Positions 54,816-63,027 of a stretch of DNA of 64,000 nt are shown here, in pieces. Position 1 is the first letter of the stretch. Every line of letters begins with the position of its first letter. Position numbers and translations under genes: made by a program. The notes under the pieces are model-generated. The model saw only the letters and a list, made by a program, of their open reading frames with translations, had not been told where the DNA came from and ran no database searches. This DNA is from CAVVGZ01 sp963841845. Lineage in GTDB: Bacteria > Chloroflexota > Anaerolineae > Anaerolineales > Anaerolineaceae. The stretch spans positions 620,001 through 684,000 of the forward strand of contig CAWJEG010000013.1 of NCBI GenBank assembly GCA_963841845.1, given 5' to 3'.

Positions 54816-56207
54816 TTATGGTAAATACTCAAACCCGCTGAGGATAGGAAGCAATATTGGAAAATAGAGTTTGGGATATAAACCAAATATCAGCATCATT
54901 CCAATACCACCGATTAAGAATAGAATCTGGGACCAATTTTCTCCAAAATGCCATTCATTTTTATTGCTTACCACCAATAATCTTATCATCCTTAGAATTC
55001 CAATCAAAAATCCCACTGCGCCAATAAAAATCAGGATAGCTTGGTTTAGCGAAAGCCTGATGATATTCTCAATAACCATCAGGTGAATTGGAAAGGCCGG
55101 TAAAATAGGCAATCCGCTGATGGATAAACCTGCCAAAATCAATGCGAATGATGCTACGGGATGGTTCCGGATGGATCCAATTAATGGAGCAAATCCTGTA
55201 TCTGGTATATATTTTAAGACGGATAATGATAGAGCCCAAACGGATAATCCAATAACCCTGGGAATAAATGACAAAACCAGGATATTGAGACCTATCTGGT
55301 TACCTAAACTGAGGGCTAAAATCGCAAAGCCATTCTCAAGCATGACTCCATAGCCAAACATTCTTCCCATATCCTGTGTGAAAGCCGCCAGAAAACCAGA
55401 AATCACCACGGTCATTATTCCTATTAATCTGATTCCTTCAAATAGTTGGGGGAAATTTCGGAGCCAAACAAATGCATTCAGGAAATCTAAAGCCAGGAAT
55501 ATTACCAGGATAGGTTGCAGGGTAAGAAAAAAGCCGGTGATGTATGGATGGTTTTGGCGGACAAAAACCGGAAGCCAGGAATGAAATGGGAAAATGGCTA
55601 ACATTATGGCAAATCCCAAACCGAATAATATTACTGTTTGCTGTAGTAATGTTTGATCCGTTGGATTTGCTTCAAAACCACTTGAAGACCAGCCAGCGAG
55701 TAAGATTAGTGGCATTGCCAGGGTTTGAAAAACCAGAAATAAAAGGACACCCTGTTCCACGGTTTTTCTATCCCACAAAATTATTGGGATGATCATTAAT
55801 ACGCAAATTTCAATCAAAATTGAAGCATATAAAAATGGTTCGACTGCTATTGCGCTTATAAATAAGGCCACAATTGCCAATGCAATTGGAACAAAATGCT
55901 CATTAATCTCAATTATTATCGTGCCCGCAAACCAGAAGGTAGCCAACCCATAAAAGAAAAGGATTGCCTGGTGGTCATTGTCATCCAACACCAATCTTCT
56001 TCCTAAAATTAGCAACTCATCCGATATCTCAAAGGAAAAAGATCCGATATTAAAAAAAGTATTTATCGGGAGAAGTAGTCCGGTCAATAATAATGATCCG
56101 CAAAAAACCACTGCAGAAATCTTTACAAAAACTGTATATTGTCTCAAAATCCAGAGAAATATAGAGAAGATAACTGGATAAATTATCCAAATTATGGGAG
56201 AACTCAA
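54816..56207 (-). CDS. Complex I-like proton-translocating membrane subunit (NuoN/NuoM type)
   Basis: 463 residues with about 13-14 membrane segments. The family's conserved region of the proton channel is visible as AIFPFHSWLPVFVRQNHPYI and the adjoining FFLTLQPILVIFLAL, the counterpart of PFHxWLPDAH in NuoM/NuoN. The catalytic-type Lys/Glu positions cannot be assigned with confidence. It overlaps the next gene upstream by four bases. Such subunits occur in NADH dehydrogenases, membrane hydrogenases and Mrp antiporters. No peripheral arm, quinone-binding or Fe-S subunit is seen in the window. Confidence 0.8.
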   Translation of the reverse strand: MSSPIIWIIYPVIFSIFLWILRQYTVFVKISAVVFCGSLLLTGLLLPINTFFNIGSFSFEISDELLILGRRLVLDDNDHQAILFFYGLATFWFAGTIIIEINEHFVPIALAIVALFISAIAVEPFLYASILIEICVLMIIPIILWDRKTVEQGVLLFLVFQTLAMPLILLAGWSSSGFEANPTDQTLLQQTVILFGLGFAIMLAIFPFHSWLPVFVRQNHPYITGFFLTLQPILVIFLALDFLNAFVWLRNFPQLFEGIRLIGIMTVVISGFLAAFTQDMGRMFGYGVMLENGFAILALSLGNQIGLNILVLSFIPRVIGLSVWALSLSVLKYIPDTGFAPLIGSIRNHPVASFALILAGLSISGLPILPAFPIHLMVIENIIRLSLNQAILIFIGAVGFLIGILRMIRLLVVSNKNEWHFGENWSQILFLIGGIGMMLIFGLYPKLYFPILLPILSGFEYLP

Positions 56208-56848
56208 ATGGATTCCTCCATATTTGGTTGGGTCAGGATAATGGAACCTATAAATGCAATTCCGAGATTCACCAGTGCTAACAAACCGGTTACCAAAATT
56301 GATGCTTCCAAAAAAGCATAGAGGATTTCAAAACCAGCCAGGACAGTCAACAATCCAATTATTATTTTCAGTGGGTCTTGGTTCATTCCAATCTGAATAA
56401 ATCCAATTCCAATTAATAACAGGCTTCCCCTGGCAATATCAATTGGAATGCCAATCAGCGATGCTAATTCTGGCGACAGGATGAATACAAATACCCAAAT
56501 TAAACTGGCAGAAATTATTTTAAACAAATTACCGGATAACTCTTCCCCATTGTCATTATCCCGCATTTCCAAAACTCGAGCTGTGCTAAATATTGAACAT
56601 GCCATCCAACCTACAATTAATTTCACAGCAGCTAACGTAAGCGGCCAGATGAGAGACACAAGTCCAAAAACCCCCACATATTGAAAAACTAATGCGAGGA
56701 TAATCATACGCCAGTTATTTGATAACAGGATGATGAGAGAAGTCACTAGTAGGATGACTAAACAACCAGTGGAAAATAGATTTCCGCTCAACGAATATTT
56801 CCTTCGCCAAGCAGGGTCACGACGAGGATCATCAACAAGAATGTCCAA
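56204..56848 (-). CDS. Membrane protein of the complex I-like cluster
   Basis: 214 residues with five to six membrane segments (GCLVILLVTSLIILLS, MIILALVFQYVGVFGLVSLIW, LIWVFVFILSPELASLIG, LLLIGIGFIQIGM, LIIGLLTVLAGFEILYAFLE). Its place between two proton-channel type subunits suggests it is a small subunit of the same complex, as NuoJ/NuoK or MnhB/C are in theirs, but I see no clear motif of those families. The C-terminal half has the look of a NuoK-like segment (GFEILYAFLEASILVTG). Overlaps both neighbours. Confidence 0.6.
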   Translation of the reverse strand: MDILVDDPRRDPAWRRKYSLSGNLFSTGCLVILLVTSLIILLSNNWRMIILALVFQYVGVFGLVSLIWPLTLAAVKLIVGWMACSIFSTARVLEMRDNDNGEELSGNLFKIISASLIWVFVFILSPELASLIGIPIDIARGSLLLIGIGFIQIGMNQDPLKIIIGLLTVLAGFEILYAFLEASILVTGLLALVNLGIAFIGSIILTQPNMEESI

Positions 56849-58395
56849 AGGATGCCACCCTGCCCCTCCAGGAGGGCAGTGAAATTGGTCAAGATCCCCT
56901 GTAGGATTCTAAAGATTCTATAAATTAATTTATAAAACCATTCTAAACGAAATAAAACAGCAACCCTAATCCCAAAAACATTCCACAAATATGTAATCCA
57001 TGACAGGTTTGGAATTTCATCCTTTTCCCCATCCTTGCTAAAACTCCGCCGGGATAGGATATATGTCATCACTGCTAGGATAACGGAAAGGCTCGACGCC
57101 CACCAGGTACCCTGTGTGAAGGATCCCTCCCAGCCAAATATACCAATAATCCAATGAGAAATGATAAGGATTAAGAGACCAGATAAATAAATGATTTGAA
57201 GCCATCGCTCCGTTCCTTTTAATGGATTTCCCGGATTCAATGTTAACCTCAAAATCCCGAGCATAAGGAATCCATGTGCAATAATATATATAACGTCCAG
57301 GAGGCTGAATGGAATTACAACCAATCCATACCAACCGCTTGCTGAAGGAGTAAATGGTAAACCGGATAATCCCAGGACAGCCAGGAAAGAAATCACGACT
57401 GTTTCCCTTCTTCGGGAAGAATAAAGGAATACCAGGCCTCCTACCAAAATCACAGCGAGCCCCCAGGGAATACTGGCCTCTGGTTTACCGCGAATAACGC
57501 TGCCAATTGCCATTCCGGCCAATGCAACCAACCAATAAGGTCTGCCATCCAATTCATTCCGGGCAGTTACCCACATTAATGCACCATAAAGACTTGCTAA
57601 AGCAGTAAATATCAACAAATATACCGCCAGTGTAGGTTGCACAACAGTTTCAGGCAGCCTGCCAAGAACAACCAGGCTGGAGGCTGCTGAAATTAAACGC
57701 AGCAGTGTTCCAAATCCCCTTCGGAGACGAAGATCTCTCGTATATGGAAGGTGTAATGGGATAACTCCCAGGCGCAGTCCTACAGCGAGCAGCATAAAGA
57801 CACCGACTTCCGGCGATAAAAAATTGAAGGTAAGGACATCTTGCCCTTTATAACTCATTAACATCGACCAGATTACCAGAAAAACTCCCAGAATCCGGGC
57901 AGCAAATGATAGGACAGACCGGTTGAGCATTTCTGTTCCGTTGATACTACGGATAAGGATGATAAATTCAACAATATCTAGGACTGCCCAGGCAAAAACT
58001 AGTGTAAGGGCATTACCCGCCAGTACCACAACTAAACCAATACCAGTGATGATTAAACTGCCTGCCCAGGTTTTTGATCCCGATTTCGGCAGCATATTAA
58101 TTGCTAGAGTTAATATGACAGCCAGAAGAACGGATGCCAAACCGAAAGCATAAGGCCATGAAACAGAATCATTCACAAACAATATTGTTGAGCCTATCAG
58201 GCTGAACGGAATTAATCCGACTACACGAACTGGATCCGACGGCAGCCAGTGGCTGATTAATACCAGCAGCCAGGCAGTTAATGAACCACCTGCGGATATT
58301 AACCAGGTGTATGGGAATTCTGGTCTAAATTGAATAAGTAAAAATACAATAACTCCAGCCAGACAAAGGATGATTCCACCGATGATTATTAACAT
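56788..58395 (-). CDS. Complex I-like membrane subunit (proton antiporter M domain)
   Basis: 535 residues, about 15 membrane segments. The middle resembles the proton_antipo_M domain: FAWAVLDIVEFIILI, VGLRLGVIPLHLPYTRDLRLRRG and TLLRLISAASSLVVLGRLPE, the counterpart of the helix pair around the conserved histidine in NuoL/NuoM (here PLHLPYTRD in place of PFHTWLPDA). Charged key residues are partly changed, so it may be a divergent or structural subunit. First gene of the three-gene membrane cluster; it overlaps the next by 61 bases. Confidence 0.72.
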   Translation of the reverse strand: MLIIIGGIILCLAGVIVFLLIQFRPEFPYTWLISAGGSLTAWLLVLISHWLPSDPVRVVGLIPFSLIGSTILFVNDSVSWPYAFGLASVLLAVILTLAINMLPKSGSKTWAGSLIITGIGLVVVLAGNALTLVFAWAVLDIVEFIILIRSINGTEMLNRSVLSFAARILGVFLVIWSMLMSYKGQDVLTFNFLSPEVGVFMLLAVGLRLGVIPLHLPYTRDLRLRRGFGTLLRLISAASSLVVLGRLPETVVQPTLAVYLLIFTALASLYGALMWVTARNELDGRPYWLVALAGMAIGSVIRGKPEASIPWGLAVILVGGLVFLYSSRRRETVVISFLAVLGLSGLPFTPSASGWYGLVVIPFSLLDVIYIIAHGFLMLGILRLTLNPGNPLKGTERWLQIIYLSGLLILIISHWIIGIFGWEGSFTQGTWWASSLSVILAVMTYILSRRSFSKDGEKDEIPNLSWITYLWNVFGIRVAVLFRLEWFYKLIYRIFRILQGILTNFTALLEGQGGILWTFLLMILVVTLLGEGNIR

Positions 58396-58407
58396 CCGTT
58401 TTCTTCT

Positions 58408-59826
58408 TTATTTACTGAATTGGAATATCGAACGATTAACGTATTTGCCCATTCCTTGACGTCCGTACCACTTGCCATCATCAACAATGGTATTCCCACG
58501 TAAAAGCACTTTTTGGGGGAATCCTGTTAGGCTCCACCCCTCATACAGATTGTAATCGGTCCGGTGTTTAGCCACATCTTTTCCATACGATGTCTTTTTT
58601 ATTGGATCCCAAATAACAATATCCGCATCCGAACCAACCTGTATTGAGCCCTTGGAGGGGTAAAGTCCAAAATATTTGGCTGGATTTGTAGAATTTAAAG
58701 CCACAAATTGATTGGGGGTAATTTTTCCGGTATTTACTCCATAAGTCCAAATAACCGGAAGCCGGTCCCCTACACCAGGTAAACCATTGGGTATTTTGGT
58801 AAAATCTTCTTTCCCAAGTTCTTTACCGGGAATAGAGATAAATTTGTCTTCGTAGGTAATGGATTGTGTCCCATCAAAGAAAAAAGAGCAGTGGTCGGTT
58901 CCTATTACGGTAATGCTCCCATTAATGATACCGTTCCATAAGGCGTCATTGTCAATAATTGTTCGTAGTGGCGGTGAACAGACATATTTCGCTCCATCGG
59001 GTCTGTTGAGATAATTCTCATTCAACAGCAAATATTGGGGACAGGTTTCGCCAATGACCCTGATTCCTTGTTTCTGGGCATACTCTAACATATCGACTTC
59101 TCCCCGGGTATTCATATGAACAATGTAAATTGGCGCGTCAGCCAGGGCAGCCAGCGAAACCGCCTTAAGGAAACTCTCCACTGCCCCCCAGGCTGGTCGT
59201 GTCCTGGCATGCCATTCCGGAGATGTATGACCTTGAGAAAGCGCTTCTTCAACCAGGATTTCTATGATATCCCCATTTTCCGCATGGAGCATAGTCAATA
59301 ATTGCTGTTCAGCGGCAATTCTCAAAACCCGGAAGATATTCCCATCATCCAGCCGTAAACGGTTGTTATATGCAGTAAATACCTTAATACTGGTAATACC
59401 AGCAGAAGGAAGTAGCGGAATCTCCTTAATAATCTGTTCATCCAGGCGGGTGATATTCATATGGAATCCAAAGTCAACCGCTGCCCTTGAATCTGCTTTT
59501 TCATGCCACTTATCAATACTGGTAAATAAAGAGGGTGATTCTAGCGGCACAAAATCAATCACGGTGGTAGTTCCACCAAACGCTGCAGCTTTGTGGCCAC
59601 TGTAATGGTCATCGGATGACACGGTGTTGAACATAGGCAAATCAAAGTGAGTATGAACGTCAATACCTCCGGGCATAATGAGCATGCCATCAGCATCAAC
59701 AACTTCAATATTCTCGGAAATATTTATTTCCAATCCAATCTGGGCAATTTTTTCGTTAACCACCAGGATATCTGCGGGATATGTATCCAACGCAGTGATA
59801 ATTGTTCCGCCTTTTATTAACAACAT
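58408..59826 (-). CDS. Dihydropyrimidinase/hydantoinase family amidohydrolase
   Basis: 472 residues. Opens cyclic diamides such as hydantoins or dihydropyrimidines. Metal ligands: HTHFDLPM near residue 58, the probable carbamylated Lys in ITSIKVFTAY, His in LLTMLHAENGD and in PIYIVHMNTRGE, and Asp in VIGTDHCSF. The N-terminal IKGGTIITALDTYPADILV and C-terminal RGNTIVDDGKWYGRQGMGKYV fit the family. 'D-hydantoinase' and 'dihydropyrimidinase' cannot be told apart here. It lies 12 bases upstream of the complex I-like cluster on the same strand. Confidence 0.92.
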   Translation of the reverse strand: MLLIKGGTIITALDTYPADILVVNEKIAQIGLEINISENIEVVDADGMLIMPGGIDVHTHFDLPMFNTVSSDDHYSGHKAAAFGGTTTVIDFVPLESPSLFTSIDKWHEKADSRAAVDFGFHMNITRLDEQIIKEIPLLPSAGITSIKVFTAYNNRLRLDDGNIFRVLRIAAEQQLLTMLHAENGDIIEILVEEALSQGHTSPEWHARTRPAWGAVESFLKAVSLAALADAPIYIVHMNTRGEVDMLEYAQKQGIRVIGETCPQYLLLNENYLNRPDGAKYVCSPPLRTIIDNDALWNGIINGSITVIGTDHCSFFFDGTQSITYEDKFISIPGKELGKEDFTKIPNGLPGVGDRLPVIWTYGVNTGKITPNQFVALNSTNPAKYFGLYPSKGSIQVGSDADIVIWDPIKKTSYGKDVAKHRTDYNLYEGWSLTGFPQKVLLRGNTIVDDGKWYGRQGMGKYVNRSIFQFSK

Positions 59827-59951
59827 AGCTGCCTCTATTCCTCATCCAAAAATGACCATCAGAATTCTTTTCCCAGGAATATATTGGGCCAATCATAAAT
59901 TACACATATCAATTTTTTTAATTGGTCTTTTTTTCCAGGGAGAAATGATCT

Positions 59952-60514
59952 TTAAGTAGGAAATTTTTTCGGTAATCCGCTCAACAAAATTAAAAACTCG
60001 GAATCTATTGGAAGATCAGGCAATGAATCTACCTGGTAATTTCCGCCTAGTACGGCTCGTTCTCGCAAAGTCCGCCAAACAACCATCCGGTCATCGTTGT
60101 TAAGCACCAGATCCGATATCTTTCGGGCATTCCTGAATAACATACCCGTCGTATAAAAAAAAGTAATCCGTTTCCATCCCTCGGCAATTATCGGGTTTGG
60201 TAAGGACCATAATGAACCTATTTGAATCTTGTAATATTCCTCATTGGCACGGGGATGATCCGGTGACTCCTTAAATAAATCCTACGGCGCTGCAATTCGT
60301 GTCCCTTGCATTCGGCAAAATATTCAATTTTCCACCGGTGCTCAACTCCGAAAACCCCTGTTTGGTAAAAAGCCAAAAAATCAACTTCAATAATTTTAGG
60401 GGCTGTTCGCAAGGGTATGCGATACCATCCCAGCAAGCGAGCGATTTCAAAATCTCGTATTGAAGGCATTACGGAAACGAGGATAATTGCTTCCGGTGGT
60501 ATGTTTTCTTTCAT
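59952..60514 (-). CDS. Conserved hypothetical protein, one frameshift
   Basis: About 187 residues after repair. Starts MKENIPPEAIILVSVMPSIRDFEIARLLGWYRIPLRT; the phrase KIIEVDFLAFYQTGVFG and WKIEYFAECKGHELQRR follow. One missing base near 60280 joins it to the second part, ending SDLVLNNDDRMVVWRTLRERA and LILLSGLPKKFPT. I recall similar proteins from Chloroflexota only and no known domain. No membrane segment. The conserved Arg/Asp/Glu/Trp pattern (RDFEIARLLGWYRIP, EVDFLAFYQ) gives it a nuclease-like look, but I will not name a function. It lies between the hydantoinase and a PLP enzyme gene, all on one strand. Confidence 0.65.
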
Positions 60515-60569
60515 TTTATCGGGAATCTTTCAGTCCTCCGATAGGCTTTCCCTTAAAATTCAATTCATT

Positions 60570-62050
60570 TCAATTTGGATTGTCCTGTAAACCTACCCGT
60601 ATATTAAACTCCATAATTAAATGGTCAATTTCAGGTACCTGGCTCTGGATCTCCGTCCAATAATCCACTTTTTTCCATTGGTCGATAATTTCTTCATAGG
60701 TTTTACCTTGCTGTTCCACCCAGGTGTAATATTTCAAATTATGGACACGCCGCCGGTCTTCAAAGGTTAATTCTTTCAAGCAATCCGTGCTCATCCCAAG
60801 TAAATATTGTGCATAATGAGCAGCTGCATCCGTTACCTGGTATTCACCGGATGTCTCCCGCATCTCGATTTTTCGGCTTTGATACAAATCCATTGAGTCT
60901 GTAAGGACAGTCAAAACAATATCCTCTTCGCCAAGTTCGTAATACCTGTGCAAATTTGATGGCAGATAACATATTGGCTATCCCCGAAAAACCTAATAAA
61001 TCCAATCGGTCAATAAATTCAGCCGGGACACCTTTCTTAGCCAGGTATTGCTGTCCAACCGGTTCATTAAATAGTCTTGCCAGGCTGACCACAGCATTGT
61101 CATCGATAGCAACAACCATATCGGTATTTTTTACATTATGAATCCAGGGAACATGTTTATCTCCAATCCCCTCAATCCGGTGAGCGCCAAAGCCATTTTC
61201 AAGTAAGGTTGGACATTGTAATGCTTCACTTGCAGCTATTTTACTGTAAGGATAGACTTGCTTAAGGTAATCCCCGCAGGCAATTGTCCCAGCTGATCCG
61301 GTAGTTAATACAACCCCGCGATATTGGCCGCTTGGTCCTAATTCTTTTTCTAACACTTCTTGCATGGCATGACCAGTAATATCATAATGCCATAGATAAT
61401 TACCAAACTCTTCAAATTGATTGAAGATCATCAAATTCTCACCACTTGCCCGCAGTTCCCAACATTTATCAAATATTTCCTTTACATTGGATTCACTCCC
61501 AGGAGTGGCAATGATTTCACCTGCCACGCTGTGAAAGCCATTCAAATCTTTCTTTGCTCATTCCTTCCGGCAAAATCGCAATCGAATTGCATCCAAGCAG
61601 GGTTGAATTATATGCCCCGCCGCGACAGAAATTGCCTGTTGAAGGCCAGACTGCTTTTTGGATTTCCGGATTAAATTGTCCGGTAACTAACCTTGGTACC
61701 AGGCATCCAAATGTTGCCCCGACTTTGTGCGCACCGGTGGGAAACCATTTTCCAACTAATGCGATAATACGCGCATCAACACCGGTAAGCTGTCGTGGAA
61801 ATTCAATATAATTTACCCCATTAAAACCCCCTCCGTACGGAATGGGCTGGTTTTTCCAGGTAATCCGGAAAAGATTGCGTGCAGTAATATCCCATAAACC
61901 AATCTGGCTTAATTCTTGGCGAATCTTTTCAGGAACCAAATTCGGATTCTTCATTTGTTCAAAAGTGGGAATGATGATATTCCTGTCCCTTGAACGTTTT
62001 ACTGCACTTTTTAATTGGTCTTCAAAAAGCGATAAATCTATCTTAGTCAT
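60570..62050 (-). CDS. PLP-dependent fold type II enzyme, two frameshifts
   Basis: About 490 residues after repair. It belongs to the tryptophan synthase beta/cysteine synthase superfamily: the PLP lysine lies in PTGAHKVGATFG, the substrate loop in STGNFCRGGAYNSTLLG, the phosphate loop in TTGSAGTIACGDYL, and the C-terminal part shows AIANMLSAIKF and YELGEEDIVLTVLTDS. Joins are at about 61535 and 60951, each by one extra base (the second gives KFHRYYELGE). This long subgroup is usually annotated only as PLP-dependent lyase; the substrate (cysteine, diaminopropionate or another beta-substituted amino acid) is unknown. Neighbour to a threonine synthase, but the role is not clear. Confidence 0.8.
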
Positions 62051-62080
62051 TTTTTATCCTTTATCAGTTGATGTTATACC

Positions 62081-63007
62081 CTAATCTGGTTCTTCACTTA
62101 CGATATAAAGCGGTCTTCCCTTTACTTCATCATAAATTCTGCCAATGTATTCACCGAGAATTCCCAGTGAAATTAATTGGACTCCCCCAAGAAATAGAAC
62201 TGCTATTAAGGTTGTTGCCTGCCCTAAAAATGCCTGGCCTGCAATTATACGCAATAGAACCACAAGCGGGATCGCCAGAATACTGATTCCAGCAGAGATG
62301 AAACCAAGATAGGTGGCCATCTGCAGAGGGAAATATGAAAATCCAGTAATCGCTGTGATTGCTAACTTCAGCATTTTACGAAACGGGTATTTAGTCTCAC
62401 CGGCATGACGGGCAGCGCGCTTATATGGTACACCGATTTGCCGAAAGCCAACCCAGGCACCCATCCCGCGCAGGAATCGATGTTTCTCCCTCATTTGGTT
62501 CATCACGTTTACAACCTTGCGGTCCATCAGCCGGAAATCCCCGGTATCCATCGGAATCTTTACATCTGTGATGCGAAAAATGATCCGGTAAAAGAGAGAA
62601 GCCGTGAAAGTTTTAAACCAGGTTTCACCTTCACGTTCTGTGCGGACAGCGTATACAACTTGATACCCCTCCCGCCATTTTTGGATCAGCTGTAAGATTG
62701 TCTCTGGGGGATCCTGTAAGTCAGCATCGACAACAACAACCGCATCCCCGCGGGAATAATCCAATCCAGCTGTAACAGCAATTTGATGGCCGAAATTACG
62801 CGCAAAAATCACCGGCCGAATATGATTATCCTTTTTAGATAACTCCTTTATCATTTCGGTAGATCCGTCGCTTGAGCCATCATCAACAATTACTAATTCC
62901 CACGGTTCACCAGTGCTCTCCATCACCTCGGTTATGCGTTGATGAAGCTCCCCTACATTGTCTTTTTCATTGAAAACGGGAGCAACAACTGTAAATGTTG
63001 GTTTCAT
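62081..63007 (-). CDS. Glycosyltransferase family 2, DPM1/GtrB-like
   Basis: 308 residues. GT-A fold: VVAPVFNEKDNVGELH, IVDDGSSDGSTEMI, VVDADLQDPPETIL (metal-binding Asp-x-Asp), DTGDFRLMDRKVVN and the R-x-x-R like REKHRFLRGMGAW. Two membrane helices close the protein (LQMATYLGFISAGISILAI, AVLFLGGVQLISLGILGEYI), the layout of GtrB/ArnC-type enzymes that move a sugar from a nucleotide to polyprenyl phosphate. The product probably serves envelope glycosylation. It lies 20 bases after the threonine synthase gene and could share its transcript. Confidence 0.92.
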   Translation of the reverse strand: MKPTFTVVAPVFNEKDNVGELHQRITEVMESTGEPWELVIVDDGSSDGSTEMIKELSKKDNHIRPVIFARNFGHQIAVTAGLDYSRGDAVVVVDADLQDPPETILQLIQKWREGYQVVYAVRTEREGETWFKTFTASLFYRIIFRITDVKIPMDTGDFRLMDRKVVNVMNQMREKHRFLRGMGAWVGFRQIGVPYKRAARHAGETKYPFRKMLKLAITAITGFSYFPLQMATYLGFISAGISILAIPLVVLLRIIAGQAFLGQATTLIAVLFLGGVQLISLGILGEYIGRIYDEVKGRPLYIVSEEPD

Positions 63008-63027
63008 TCTTCCACTGATCCTCTTCT

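Noticed and set aside
2019..62050. Programmed +1 frameshifting as a general cause of the broken genes
   Set aside because: The break sites share no slippery motif or common stop context: some lie in A or T runs, others in mixed sequence. Insertion errors explain them more simply. Kept only as an alternative.
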